DNA of 64,000 nt. Origin: Theocolax elegans. Taxonomy: Eukaryota; Arthropoda; Insecta; Hymenoptera; Cerocephalidae. The translations under genes and the position numbers were made by a program. Under the pieces are notes generated by a model. That model saw only the letters and a list, made by a program, of their open reading frames with translations. It was not told the DNA's origin and did not search any database. Each line of letters starts with the position of its first letter. Positions within the stretch are counted from its first letter, which is position 1. Positions 41,426-55,030 of this stretch are shown here, piece by piece. Where the stretch lies: positions 34,890,066 through 34,954,065 of the forward strand of contig CM047429.1 of the NCBI GenBank assembly GCA_026168455.1. Direction: 5' to 3'.

Positions 41426-42688
41426 TCAACAAGAAAATATCCTCAATTCGTCCCCTTTCTCTCCTCTTTTCAAATCATTCCAAAAATAAACCACACCCTC
41501 TACTCAACTTCCATTCATCCACATAACCATATCCAAAAAGGAACCTCCCTATGGAGAGGCTGCTGGGCCTTTTCTACCTATGAAAAAACCATAGAGAGAA
41601 AAAGTCAAGCTCGGTGCGAACCAGGTAGAGCCTCACGAGGAGGGGCGAGGTGGTGCCCCTTCTTTCCCTTCCCTTCCCATCCCCTCACATCTCAGTATAA
41701 GCACCTAATTTTACTTATTGCGCACAAACATTGGCGTAGTATCCCATAGAAACAGTACACAAAGTTAAGCAACGCATCCAGCGCAACTCTGATCGGATTA
41801 AATTTAAGCACTAACCTTATGTCTCTATCCTAATAGTATACAAAACTACTCATATTGCGTACAATACATACAAAAAGGAAAACAACATTATGTAACATAT
41901 AATAAAGCATTAGCATGTAACAAGACAATTTCCATATTAACATCTAGAATCATCCCAAACCATATTATACTACAATCAAACAATCGCTTTTAGAGAGCAT
42001 CAAACCAAGATTATTGCAATTATGTCAAACCTTCTCAATAGGTAGCGCCACCCCGTGTATTAATCGTTTTAAAGAAATGTTTCAGGTACATCGATGATTC
42101 GCTTGAATCACACCACAAACCACCATGTCATTAAACTACAAATCACAACCAATCGACATTCAAAGCAAACACAATTTCACACTACAAGAATCATTCACAC
42201 ACACAGACATCATCTAAGCTTGAAGGAAAGGACGTCTCTCTTTTATATACAGAATCACTCAAGCTTTGGATCAGCAAAAGCAGAACAACAGTCCAAAAAA
42301 AAATAGTAAAAGAATCACCTCACATAAACCATAGTGTACCAGTGTATCAGTGTCGTGATAAATAATAAATAAATAATAAAAAAAAAAAAAGAAAAAGTGA
42401 ATAAATAACAAGTGAATTGGTATGGGTCATGCATGTCACAAACAAACACACTTACGCTCACACACCCTTCATATTACACAAAGTATGCAAAGTATGCTTG
42501 TATGACCTACACATACAAAAAAAAAAAAAAAAAAAAAAACAGCAATTGTAAATTTATGCACTCTCTATTACTTAGTCTATAACTGTCGTTTCCTACTAAC
42601 ATTATTGTAATCTTTAGTTTTACAAACTGCGATACAAAGTATACAGTTCAGGCTTCATCGAGGACGATGAAGGTCGCGGCCAAGGACG
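41426..42688 (+). other. Non-coding stretch downstream of G3 env
   Basis: There is no credible gene; the frame at 42094-42306 has no motif. It contains GC-richer sequence at 41545-41690 with a short inverted pair (CCTCCCTATGGAGAGG), an A-run at 42518-42539, and an inverted repeat TCATCG/CGATGA just before the LTR at 42689. Confidence 0.6.
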
Positions 42689-43020
42689 TGTTACGTGAGT
42701 TGAGAACCTTTTCTCAACTCTCGCCACAGAATGCATTCTGTCTACACAGCATTCTTATAACTAGCACGATTGTTCTCTCTCGCCATATGTAATTAGAGGA
42801 GACTTCGGCAGTTACGAACCTAATCTATGTAAAGGGAGGGGAGAGTCCGAGTGCGTCGTCGATCCTTCAACGCGCATTATTCAGACGATCCTGACCTCTC
42901 GGCTCGTACAGACGTCTAAATAAATTACCAGTCACTTTAATACTCTCTGGATTCTATTTTCCTTCCCCACGGATTCCTAAATAGCCCTCGGCCCTAGAAG
43001 CAGATCACACCCACGTAACA
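42689..43020 (+). repeat. Orphan LTR, 332 bp (possible G3 3' LTR)
   Basis: It starts TGTTACGTG and ends CACGTAACA, a perfect 9-bp terminal inverted repeat with TG...CA ends. AAATAAA lies at about 42918-42924. The bases next to it (GACG left, ATGG right) are not a duplication, so it is more likely the 3' LTR of an element whose 5' LTR is gone than a simple solo LTR. G3 is the only upstream candidate. Confidence 0.65.
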
Positions 43021-43338
43021 ATGGCTTTAAATATAGTAATGTTTCTAAAAAATTGAAAAACTTCCATTTATCATGGTGGTTTTCCAAATATCTATATGTG
43101 AAATATACGACAAGTTAAAAATTAAATACATTAATTATTGCATTTTTAAGATAATTCTATTATAAACAGTAATGGCAAAAGAAAATTCAAATTTTAACAG
43201 TGGCAATATAAAATACGAATTACATTTGAAAAGTTTTTCGAAAATTATTAATTTAGTAGCATTTAATTTAAATATTATTTAAATCAAAATTTAAAAATTG
43301 TATGGATATATAAGTGAGTAGATTATGTATATTTATAT
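43021..43338. other. AT-rich unique sequence between LTRs, no gene seen
   Basis: About 320 bp of AT-rich sequence without a frame or repeat of note. It ends in ATAT directly before the G4 LTR. Confidence 0.6.
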
Positions 43339-44310
43339 TGTCGCGTCCCGACGAAAATTATATTATTATTTTTCGTACAAAAGTACTGCGTAGTTTAGAA
43401 TAAAATTACGGCGTAGAAGAAAAACGAAATAAGGTTGATAAAGAATAATTCTAAGTAAATGCAGTAATATAAAATATAATTTATAGAGCTAAGGGACAGA
43501 TTACTTTACGAGTGTTTCAAACGAAAAAGAGACTGATAAGTAGAGTTGAAGATATTATTCAAAGCCAATACGCATATAAGCGGGATCGCCGATAGTGAGA
43601 TCGAAACGAAGGGTTACGCAAGAGTTTTTTTTGTACTGCACTATAAAATCAATGCTCGGAGAAGAGCCGGCGATGGGAAGCATAGACTAGAAAATTCGAG
43701 CATTAGAAGGAAGTAATAAATTAAGCCGTTTTTTGGGTAATGTCGCAGTAATAAAAGGGGGACAGCAAATTCTCCGAATTAACTACGAAGCGATACAGAA
43801 AATGCATGGGATTTGATAATTTTTAATCACGCACATCTAGCGGTACAATCGGGTGCAAACACAGAAAAATCGAGAACTACTTACACAAATTCCATATAAG
43901 GCAAAGTGTCAGACAAGGACAGATGCATAGATTTTTGGGTTTATAAAGAGGACCCAGAACAGTCACAGCCACTCCTAATTTTTCATCTAAAGTTTTCATA
44001 AGGTGAAGCTCTGCTAGTCAACTCTTTGATTTTTATCCGAGGGCGTGGCACTGCTACTCGGACTTTAAATCAATACGCATTCAATATCAAGAGAGATCTT
44101 TTATTCGGGAATCGAGACGCATCGTTGACATCTACGAGCCATAGTCAAGGAACTTGGACTTCGACATCTGGAAATCATCGGACTCCAACAGCATACACAT
44201 CTAACGTCGACGCCCGCAGGTCTAGCAGGACATTATCCAGCAACTTGACACCGCTATCAACGTTCGAGGCGGACCTTCGTTCCTCACCGTATACACACAC
44301 ACACACACAT

Positions 44311-44347
<37 letters not shown>

Positions 44348-45071
44348 GGTACTTAAGGTATATTCTTTTCGGCTATCTATATGCTTGTATTATTCGTAAA
44401 GGCAAATTTGATATTTTATGTTATTTCAATTACTGGACCAACTGTTTTCTTTACAACAATTATTATTTGATACTGCAATTTATTAATAATTATTATTCTT
44501 TGCATTGCATTTTATTTGCAATATTTACGGTTTGAATTGCAATTTATTAACAATAATTCATGTTTTCAACAATAGCAATTTTTAATTTAATTATTCTTAT
44601 TTTGATTATTAATTATTAATGTTTATAAAAAAAATAACCTTGTGTATATTTTATTCTATAATTTGTTAACGTGTTCGCAGTACAATTGTTTATTCAATCA
44701 AATTTAAAATGGTTATTTGACTTAAATAATTTTACGCAATTATTAATAAAATAATGTAATTTTATGTGTTTTTGCCCATTAAAAAGCTGTAAGAATTTAG
44801 TTACGCGTGTTCATTTAAAGAAAAGCAGCATATTATGATGTTAACATATTTAAATAAATAATGCATGATTAATACAAAATAAAACATATATTATTTTATT
44901 TATCCCACATTATATATTGCATCTCTACTCTCAAAATAGCTTCGCTCGCTACTCCCGGAGACGTAAGGCTAGTCCTAGTCAAACAAGAGCGAAAGGAACG
45001 CGAATGGTTTATTAACCATTTGCCTTCTTGTAACATTTTTTATGGTATTTGGTACAAGTCTGGACGTGACA
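43339..45071 (+). repeat. G4 5' LTR (about 1733 bp)
   Basis: It starts TGTCGCGTCCCG and ends GGACGTGACA like the G1 LTRs and is alignable throughout, with scattered substitutions and indels. A (CA)n/(AT)n microsatellite lies at about 44293-44343. The primer-binding site after it (45098 onward) has two changes from the G1 site. Confidence 0.88.
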
Positions 45072-45173
45072 GATTGTATTAATTATTAAAATAAAATTTG
45101 GTGCATCAACCGGGAAACTCATATTTTTGAGAGAAAAATAAAGAGATTGAAGGAATAATGTGTTTAGAAAAAA

Positions 45174-47301
45174 ATGTGAGTTTCGCCTAAAAATACTGAT
45201 TGTTATGTAAATAAACAAAGAAACACGAGTTTAGAATTTTCTATGAATGATACGTTATTAAATTTATACAAAGCAAAAGTTCAGACTCTCGATACTCTCG
45301 ATTTAACTAAAACTCCTAGGGAAACAGTATATTTTTTGACAAAAGAAATAAATTATTTAAAGGATAGACTAGAAAAAATGTGAAGCAAATATTTCATTAT
45401 CTATAAAAATACCTCGCGATTTTGAATTTAGAGACCCTTTTTTTCAAGTGATCTTTCTCTTTCCGAAGTTAGTGAAAGAAAAGACACAATAATTACTCCC
45501 ACGCGCGTAAAACATTTTAGTTTAAAACCCGCTGTTTTGAAATACGAGGAACAAAAAGAACTTATCGCGAATAATCCTGTAAATTTTAGTACGCCAGCCC
45601 CAATTTATCGTCCATATGAACCATTGATTTCAACACCGGATAACGTTATAAGTTCGGTAAGAAAACGGCTCGCGACTGAAGTGAAAAAAGAGTTGTCAGA
45701 TTCTTATCTCGAGGAACCTAAAATCATAAAAAGTTTACAAGAAAGTGTAAAAAAAGGGACAACTTTCCAAGGTATCATAAATAAGATTAAAGGCGCGTTA
45801 AATATTTTTTCCGCACCGATCGAAAAAGAGACTGAGGAAGCAAAGGCACTAGTGACAGACACGGCGAAAGTACTCGACGAAAAACTAATTCAAGGCGCGA
45901 CAGATTTTACTATTCCCTTCGATAATCAATTAATTAAAAGATCACCCGAACAAGCAAACTCTTCTAAGATTAAAGACGAATTATTTAATAAAATTAATGT
46001 AGACGAATTAAGAACAAACACCGGAAAAGACCAAAAAAATTAGATAGGAGTGAAGTTAAAAAACAAATTAAAAATAAAACAATGACGTCTCAAATTCGAG
46101 GTTTATCTCTAAAGGACGCTCTAGATTTAATACCGCGGTTTAACGGTCATAACATAAATTTATCACAATTTTTGGACGGATGCAATGAAGCAAAAGAAAT
46201 TTTACCGACGGAGTACGAGAAAGAATTAACAAAACTTATTCGAATGCGTTTATATGGGGAAGCTTTAATTTGTGCGCGCGGAGAAAATTTTAATTCTATC
46301 AAAGAGATATCCGATTTTTTCGAAAACGCCTTCGGATCGATAAAAACATTACTAGTGGCCGGGAGACCCTGCTAAATTAAAACAGAAAAACAATGAGACA
46401 GTCGTTGCTTATTTTAATTTACAAAGAGGGACGAGTCGCGATAGCAGATCATTTCATGCATGAACTAAGACGAGATTGTTTAAAATTCTTTTTAAAAGGG
46501 CTTCGTTGGGAAATTCGTGCGCGTTTAGGGACTCCAATTTCTATAAAACAGGCTCGTGAACAAGCGCTCGAGGTGGAGCCCGAGTTCGCTTGTAGCGTCT
46601 TGGTCGAGGAGACGCCGAGCCGAGAAGAGGCTCGTTTTCGTTCGACTTGAAAAACGCGTAAAGTATACTATATTTCTAATAACTCTCCGATTGTATGTCA
46701 ATATTGTTCTAAAACTGGTCATGGAGCCATAAATTGTTTCAAATTAGCACGAAGTTTTGCGGAAAGATTTTCCGATAATAACAACCTACGCAATCCCATA
46801 AACAGTTCATATGGCCCACAAAATCGCTCGGATAACAGTCGTAATTATAATAGACCAAATTTACAATTTGGTGGTTGGAACGAATATCAAAATCAGACGG
46901 AATTTTTACCAAATAGAGACAGAGATAAAAATGATTCCTTTGTTCGTTATAATAATAATAAATACTCGTCGCAGCATTTTAACAAAGAAGATCGGGAAAT
47001 TAATTCCGGGACTCGCGGTGTGCGCGAATCGGTTAATTCAACTTCCCAAGAAACACGATATATAAATAACGAATCGAATAATAATATAAGATCACCAGTT
47101 ACTTGTTTCCATTGCGGAAAACCCGGTCACATAAAGCGCGATTGTTATAAGTTACAAAGAGAGATAAGAGAAGGAAATCAAAATCAGGGAAACACCGATA
47201 CTCTCTCTCCAAGGAGGGTCGAGAGAGAGGCTACAAATCAAATTCCCTCTACTTCGAGTGCGGAAACCCGCTCAAACGTCTCCTCCGCACCGCGAAAATA
47301 A
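45174..47301 (+). pseudogene. gag: G4 gag, decayed
   Basis: It is homologous to G1 gag over its whole length. The start ATG is followed at once by TGA. Intact pieces are 45537-46043 and 46082-46375, and a frame at 47020-47301 holds CFHCGKPGHIKRDC. About 60 bp are missing near 46350-46425 in the capsid region, and the first knuckle (about 46692-46740) lies in a broken frame. It cannot make Gag. Confidence 0.88.
47187..47229 (+). promoter_or_regulatory. Retained -1 frameshift cassette, G4 gag-pol
   Basis: GGGAAAC (47187-47193), a 7-nt spacer and the 9-bp stem CTCTCTCTC (47201-47209) with GAGAGAGAG (47221-47229) are identical to those of G1. Only the loop has a change (G to A). The surrounding gag is decayed, so this reflects ancestry. 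Confidence 0.82.
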
Positions 47302-50300
47302 ATTTAAGCCAACAAAGTTCAGCCCCGGTCGTAATCTTCGATACCGGTGAGTTAAGACGTCCGTTAAAATTCTTGCTAGATACAGAAGCATCGGTAAGTC
47401 TAATTAAAGAGTCAGAGGTAGATTCTCGCGTAAAAATTGACGAAAATGATATTACATTGTTAAAAGGCATAACTGACCATTCATTAACCACTTGTGGTAA
47501 AATCAGAATAGATTTCGAAGGCTCTCCCGTGGAACTCAATTTAGTACATGATTCTTTCCCTATACAACAAGACGGAATTTTAGGCACCGATTTTTTCCGT
47601 AGAAACGATGCAAAAATCAATTATTTGGAATAATATTTAGAATTTAACGGATTAATCCTCCCCTTCGAAAATACAAATAATACGCAAACGGATGAATCGA
47701 TTTATATAATGGAGGAATTAGAAAATAATGATCAAAAATCAATACGATATATGACAAAACCAAGGGAAAACAATGATTATACGAACATGAAAAATTCAAG
47801 ATTTTATAATTATACCGATAGTGACTCAGAAACGTTAAGTGATTTTCAATTACCTAAAAATGACGAAACGTTTATAAAATTTGACACAAACGAATCGTAT
47901 GAAATCTACGAGCAAGAACAAAAAAATGAAAGAAATCAAAATGGCACCGATAAAAACATATACCATCACAGTGAAAAAGAACAAGAGTTATATGACGATT
48001 ATAAAAATGGCGAAATACAAGTACAGCAGATCGACGAGGAGTCGGATCTAAAGAATAATACATGTAAAGCAAGTGAAAATTGTTATGGATTAATGAAGGA
48101 AGAATGATTACAAATAAATAATGAAAAAGCGCAGCCACGGGTATGTGATGTGACTGAGCCACGTATTAAAGAAAAATTTGATGAAATTACTGAAAATTAT
48201 GGTATTATTGAAGCACCATTGTTCGATAAGATGGCTGAGAGTCCATCCTGTACTTATTATGAAAACGAAGTTGACCCGAAGTATGATATTGAAAATGAAA
48301 TAAAAAATGAAGAAAATTTATTGGATAAGACAGTTAATAATTGTCGAGTACAAATGGAGTATGAAATCGAGGAGGGCGATAAAGGCGGACCTCGTGAAAA
48401 TAAGGAAAATTTTGTTGACAAAAAGATGAATTGTCGAGTACAAATGGATTATGAAATCGAGGAGGGCGATCAATGCGGACCTCGTGATAAAAATGTTAGT
48501 AAACTGAATAACGAAGAATTGGTTATGTCGGAGGAAAAGTTAGATACTCTCCCGAGAACCGAAATATTATGGATAAACAAACAAGGAACTGAAGAAACTG
48601 AAAATGAGATAAATAATGAGAATTTAATTAACATACAGGAAGAAAATGAAGAGAATGAGGACCCTAGCGATTTTTTATTGATTGAACGAGTTATAAACGA
48701 AAATTTACGAAGTGAATTTATCAAAGCCATACAAGAAAACGAAATGAATAACAGTTATTTGGTTTATTCAAATAAACCTTATGTTAATAATTTTTATAGT
48801 TATGAAAGTGAAGAGGTCGACATACACGACATTTCTGACAATCGATCTGAAGCGAGGATACTTAACATAACGGAGGATACAAGTACACTTAATCGTAATG
48901 AACGGTTAAAAGAAGCCTTGCATTTTGATAAAATGGACGAGGAACGAAGACAATCCATAGAAAATTTAATTGATAAATATTCGTATTGTTTCTGTCTAAA
49001 AGCAGAAAAATTAGGCGTGACAAATGCTATAGAACATAAGATACCGACTGTCGACGACATACCAATCACAGCTAAGCCATATAGATTTCCTCATGCTCTC
49101 AAAAGCGAACTTGATAAACAATTAAAAGAAATGATTGAAGGAGACATAATTGAACCATCAAGTTCCAATTATACATCACCTGTTTTTCTAGTAACAAAGA
49201 AGCCTGATAGTCAGGGTAATAAACGATACCGACTAGTTGTCGATTTTCGGCAATTAAACGATAAAACCGTAAAAGATCGATACCCATTACCTAATATACT
49301 AGATATTATCGATCAAATCGGACCAGAAAATCGTGTATTCACCGTCTTGGATTTATGTCAAAGATTTTTACAAGTTCCGTTAGCTCAAGAAGATCGACAT
49401 AAAACAGTTTTCGCCTCTTCATTCGGTTTATTTCAATTTAAAACAATGCCTATGGGATTATGCAATTCTCTAGCCACTTTTCAAAGAATGATTGATCGTG
49501 TTTTTGAGGGCATGCAAGGCAAAGAAATATTTTTATTCCTTGACGACGCAGTTATATACGCTAAAAATATTCAGGAGCATAACCAAAAGTTTGAGAAATT
49601 TTTGTATAGAGTACGCGCCGCAAATCTGAAATTACAGCTAGACAAATGTGAATTTTTAAAGAGAGAAGTAGTGTATCTGGGACACGTACTATCACCAAAA
49701 GGTGTTTTGCCGGATCCAAAAAAATTAGAAGCAGTAAAAAAATTTCCAATTCCAAAAACAGTGAAAAATATACGTCAATATTTAGGATTAGCAGGTTATT
49801 ATAGACGATTTATTGCGAATTTTTCGGGTATTGCTAGACCATTAAGTAATTTATTAAAGAAAGACGCACCCTTCCTATGGTCCAGCGAGGTTCAAAAGGC
49901 ATTCGATGATTTAAGAGAAAAATTGTGTAAACAACCAATACTACAAATCGGAGATTTTAATAAACCATTTATAGTGACTTGTGACGCTAGCGGTACAGCA
50001 ATAGGAGCAATATTATCACAAAGAGAGGTGGAAACCGACCTACCAGTTGCTTATGTTTCACGAGTATTAAATAAAGCCGAGCAAAAATATGATACTTACT
50101 CAAGGGAAGCATTAGCCATACTGTATGCCGTTACTCAGTTCGATTGCTATCTAAGAGGCCATCGTTTCCTCATTATAACAGATCATAAACCACTTGTTTG
50201 GTTTAAAAATTCAGTAGACCCGACATCTAGGGTTAGTAAATGCAGAATAAAACTGAATGCATGCGACGTTGACATCGTATACAAAGCCGGTTACCAAGCT

Positions 50301-51878
50301 AAACGATCCAACAAGTCAAATATATCAAAAGAACCAGTCAACAACCTTCCTATAATACAAGAAGCCCCCGAGGGAATTGAAACGATAGTCAACTCAGACA
50401 AAAGATTACAACCCATGGAGATAGATAATTTGAACAACAAATTTGACGAGTCCTGGGAAGAAAAGGATGTTTACGAAGAACCAAACGATGAAAAGAAATT
50501 CATTGAAGTTAAAGAACAACTCTTTATTACCTCATTTTTTCAATTTAAATCCAGGAGAAATAAGAATCAATAACAAAAACGGAAAAATGCATTTTGCTAT
50601 GGTATTACGTGTCGTAGAACGACTGAGTACTTCAGAAATTATTAATAATCTAAAAGCGAATCTATTAAATTTGAGAAATATTATATTCAAAGAAAAATTA
50701 CGTTCAATAAGTATCGCGAAGAGCGAATTTATTGAAAACGTTTCATGGAACGAAATATTGAAACAAATAAGTATAACTCTACGAAAAATTAATGTAAAAA
50801 TAATTATTTGTTTAGGATTCATAAAATGTGTGGAAGAGAGTAATAGGAAAAATATTATTCGCGAAATGCACGAGTCTGCTTATGCAGGGCAGAAAGGGGT
50901 AACAAAAACCTATAAACGTATAAAACAACGTTTCTATTGGCCAGATATTAAGAAAGACGTGAAAAACTACATTAGACATTATTTAACTTGCCAACTAAAA
51001 AAATTGGTTCGTGTTAAAACTAAACAACGTATGATAATAACAGATACTCCGTACTCGGCTATGGAATCCATATCGGTCGATCTTGTGGGACCATTTCCCA
51101 GACCTCGAAATAATAACAATAATATATTAACCATTCAATGCAACCTTTCAAAATACTGTATGGCGATACCCATACCAGACGCGACCGCGGCAACGATCGC
51201 CGAAGCGTTAGTTCGTCGACACTTTTTAATTTTTAGCGCCCCATTGTTAAATATCTCCGACCAAGGTACCTCATTTTTAAGTAGTCTGATGCGAAAATTT
51301 TTAAAATTAAACAAGTTAAAACCACGGCTTATCACCCTCAGTCCAACACCGTTGAGCGTTTTCATAGCAGCTTAGCAGATTATTTAAAAACAATGATAGA
51401 AAGAAATGACGCATAGGATGAGTTATGAGAATTAGCCGCGTTTTCGTATAATACGTCAGTACATGAGGGTCATCTCTACACACCTTTTGAAATTGTTTTT
51501 GCACGAAAAGCGCGACTATCATCAAACGAACCTTTAGACCCACGAGAACGAGTTCCAACGTACGATGATTACATTATAAATTTACGACAACGTTTAAACG
51601 AAATACAGGGAATCGCGCGAGAAAAATTAATAGCCTTTAAACATAGGTCGGAATTCTATTACGACAGGAAAGCCAATCATCAAGAATTTCAGACAGGGGA
51701 TAATGTCTGGTTATTAAAAGGAGGGAAGAAATACAAACTAGGCGATTAGTATACTGGACCACATCGGATTTTAGAAATAGTTAATAACAAGGGAAATGTA
51801 AAAATAGAGCTAGCTCATAATAAAACGAAAATAGTGCATGTTAATAGGTTAAGATATTCATATATGGAGCCTTTGTAG
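47193..51878 (+). pseudogene. pol: G4 pol, decayed
   Basis: It has protease, linker with two 30-residue repeats, RT, RNase H and integrase in G1 order. The protease active site is altered (LLDTEAS instead of LLDTGAS). Stops occur at 47631-47633 and 48105-48107. The RT-RNase H frame is long and unbroken (48150-50573, with FLDD retained). About 40 residues are deleted after the RNase H core (around 50290), and a second deletion follows near 50525. Integrase is entered in another frame (50443-51375) and then broken again, with the zinc-binding cysteine CLTC changed to YLTC. The stop is at 51876-51878. Confidence 0.88.
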
Positions 51879-51950
51879 TGCCTAAACATAGGCATATAAT
51901 ATATAATAGCCCCAATGTGCTTGAAAATATGTATACGCATATATATATAT

Positions 51951-53075
51951 TATAACGGTAAGCGAGTTACCGATCAGGTGAGTAACTGAAAAGAGTATCG
52001 ACAGCGCGGCGCGCGCGGGGAACGCGCGCGAGAATCGTGCGCAGTAGGGTATCGTTAGAGAGTTCGCGCGCGATCGGCAACAACAAGGTGTGTTGACAAT
52101 TGCCGAGTGATTTTTACGGGATAAAAAGTGATTAGACTGGTGCAGTTCGTGTGTGGGTGTGAGGTTTTTCTCCCCACCAACCTCCACGTCGGCGTGCGGA
52201 GCAGCACGGCCCCGAGAAAGGCAGAAGGAAGGAAGCCAAGAGCCGGCCGCCTTCCCGACCGTTGGAGTGAGAGAGAGAGATAAGCACGAGGACGAGCTGT
52301 CTCTCCTTTGCCCAGTCGTTTCCCGCCGAGGCGCGATATATAGACAAACGGTAAGTGTTGCACCACATTTAGACCCGCGTGTCTACTGAATATTTCGCGT
52401 CCCGATTTACCTGGTACGGTCCAGGTGAGGAAGCGTTCCTCCTTTCCCCCCTCTCGTGACAATACCCGCACGGATAGAAAGGTCGGTGGTTCGCGGGAAC
52501 CACTTCACGAGAGAAGGCGCGCGTGACGTAGTAAGCTTCTACGTAAAAGCTCTCTACGTCAGTGATTCATACGTCACACGGTGTGACGTATGCCATCAGG
52601 TTAAGCAGCCGATCATATCCGGATCGGTTGCTCGTAATCGACTGTTAAATAGATTTTAACCGATTCTTTTCGCGCTGACCTCGGGGGTAGTCATCGGTAC
52701 GACTCCCCGCAAATTGTTAAAGTTCATTTATTGTTTATTTATTAATATTTATTTGTTAATTTAATAAATTGACTCGGCGAGACAATCTTTCTCGCCGATT
52801 AACAATAATATTGATTGTTGATAGTATTTTACCGGTTAACGTCCTATCCTACGAATACCGCCCTCTCCGGTGTCTATCCTAGTTGGCAATTTTGGGCATA
52901 GGGCCCAACACACGGTATATAAGTCAAACGGAGTGTTTGACGTTGTTAACGGCATTGCACGGGAATCAAAGGGATTCCCGGCCGCATCGTGGGACTGCAC
53001 ACTTAAGGTTGGTAAGTTGGGACAGATTGGGCCTAACCGTGGGCCTTACGTATCCCCAGTACCCACCCCGTTACA
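51951..53075 (+). repeat. G5 5' LTR (1125 bp)
   Basis: It begins TATAACGG rather than the usual TG. It contains a CG-rich patch (52005-52035) that holds the 13-bp difference from the 3' LTR, a TATATA-type box at about 52335-52341, and a good splice-donor string ACGGTAAGTG at 52348-52357. Confidence 0.9.
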
Positions 53076-53077
53076 AC

Positions 53078-53095
53078 TGGCGCCCAATACGTGTG
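53078..53095 (+). other. G5 primer-binding site, tRNA-Lys-like
   Basis: TGGCGCCCAA matches the first ten bases of the tRNA-Lys site seen in G2, then diverges (TACGTGTGG instead of CGTGGGGC, as if TA were inserted). It starts two bases after the LTR end. Confidence 0.6.
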
Positions 53096-55020
53096 GATTT
53101 TGGATAGAGGACATCGGAAAAATCAACAAGCACGATATAGTTGTTCAATTGTTAATAACATTGTTAATTAACAATTGGATAACTCGCGAACAATAACGAG
53201 GTCAGCAGTCGCGTTTCGAAATTCTGAAGCATATTTCGGTACTCTTTCGTTCCTTCTCGAGGCGGGATTTGTTTATTAACAAATAGACTTGTTATAAACA
53301 AATAAAAATTTTTTTATAACAAATAAAATTTTTTTTTATTTTTCTCGTCTCGACTACTGAGTAGTAGACACAGGAAATTGGTTCCTGGTCGAACATAGGT
53401 GGCGCTACTAGAAAAAGGTCGCACAAATAGGAAATTTGGTGGGTTTTCGAACGGAATCGATAGACCGACCAACGTTACTTGGAAATTGGGTAGTTTGGAC
53501 CAAACCAAGTAACTAGCGCCACCTAGAGGAACGAAAGAACGCGACACAGCGCGACATAACCTGGTGGCAATTAATCGGTCTAAAGAAATTGTTTGTAAGT
53601 GTATGCAAGGTTTAACTGGTTTTTGCTGGCACAAAACAGGAAGCTTATAACCTGGCTCAGACCTTTACAAATTGTATTATAGGTTATATTTTTGTAAGAG
53701 GTCAGGCGCGCGGTAACTTTAATTATTTAATTTATTTATTTATTGATTTATTTATTATTTATTATATAGTACCGTTAAGTTAGCGCAAGGTAAGAGCCAG
53801 GCAGTAGTTTATTGTGAAATTATTAGCAAATTTGTTAAAATAATTTAAACTCTGTATTGCTTCCTGATCAAAGTAAGACAGGACTTACTTTTGGCATCCG
53901 GTTTTGTGCTTTAGCGGTTAGCTTAGGTAGAAGCAAAACCCAGTTACGCGGATTGGACATTTGCAAGTAACGCAAAGTTAAATATTCGACAGCATATAAC
54001 ATTGCACACACATAGTGCGTCAAGCCAGCGAGGCTACTTACTGTTAAACGTATCTCTACGTCAGTGATTCATACGTCACACGGTTGTGACGTATGCCATC
54101 AGGTTAAGCAGCCGATCATATCCGGATCGGTTGCTCGTAATCGATGTTAAATAGATTTTAACCGATTCTTTTCGCGCTGACCTCGGGGGTAGTCATCGGT
54201 ACGACTCCCCGCAAATTGTTAAAGTTCATTTATTGTTTATTTATTAATATTTATTTGTTAATTTAATAAATTGACTCGGCGAGACAATCTTTCTCGCCGA
54301 TTAACAATAATATTGATTGTGATAGTATTTTACCGGTTAACGTCCTATCCTACGAATACCGCCCTCTCCGGTGTCTATCCTAGTTGGCAATTTTGGGCAT
54401 AGGGCCAACCACCACGGTATATAAGTCAAACGGAGTGTTTGACGTTGTTAACGGCATTGCACGGGAATTCAAAGGGATTCCCGGCCGCATCGTGGGACTG
54501 CACACTTAAGGTTGGTAAGTTGGGACAGATTGGGCCTAACCGTGGGCCTTACGTAACAATTAAATTTTTTTTTTATTTTTCTCGTCTCGACTACTGAGTA
54601 GTAGACACAGGAAATTGGTCCTGGTCGAACATAGGTGGCGCTACTAGAAAAAGGTCGCACAAATAGGAAATTTGGTGGGTTTTCGAACGGAATCGATAGA
54701 CCGACCAACGTTACTTGGAAATTGGGTAGTTTGGACCAAACCAAGTAACTAGCGCCACCTAGAGGAACGAAAGAACGGACACAGCGCGACATAACCTGGT
54801 GGCAATTAATCGGTCTAAAGAAATTGTTTGTAAGTGTATGCAAGGTTTAACTGGTTTTTGCTGGCACAAAACAGGAAGCTTATAACCTGGCTCAGACCTT
54901 TACAAATTGTATTATAGGTTATATTTTTGTAAGAGGTCAGGCGCGCGGTAACTTTAATTATTTAATTTATTTATTTATTGATTTATTTATTATTTATTAT
55001 ATAGTACCGTTAAGTTAGCG

Positions 55021-55030
55021 CAAGGTAAGA
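55021..55030 (+). promoter_or_regulatory. Candidate 5' splice site in the G5 leader
   Basis: CAAGGTAAGA is a near-perfect insect splice donor, 283 bp before the gag ATG. The same string is in the first leader copy at about 53787. It could pair with the acceptor before ORF3. Confidence 0.5.

Larger units (their letters stand above)
43339..51950 (+). mobile_element. G4, decayed relative of G1, 3' truncated
   Basis: A 5' LTR (43339-45071) similar to that of G1 is followed by gag and pol in the same order. There are many substitutions, several small deletions and more than ten frame breaks. Similarity to G1 continues about 65 bp past the pol stop and ends in an (AT)n tract at 51938-51950, where G5 begins. 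The G1-type 3' non-coding region and 3' LTR are not found beyond G5, so the 3' end is lost. G4 is older than G1, and it preserves the sense codons where G1 pol has stops. Confidence 0.88.

Noticed and set aside
41760..41815. 5S rRNA-like string (AGTTAAGCAAC) suggesting a 5S-derived SINE
   Set aside because: Only about a dozen bases match and the rest of the 5S promoter is not recognisable; chance cannot be excluded.
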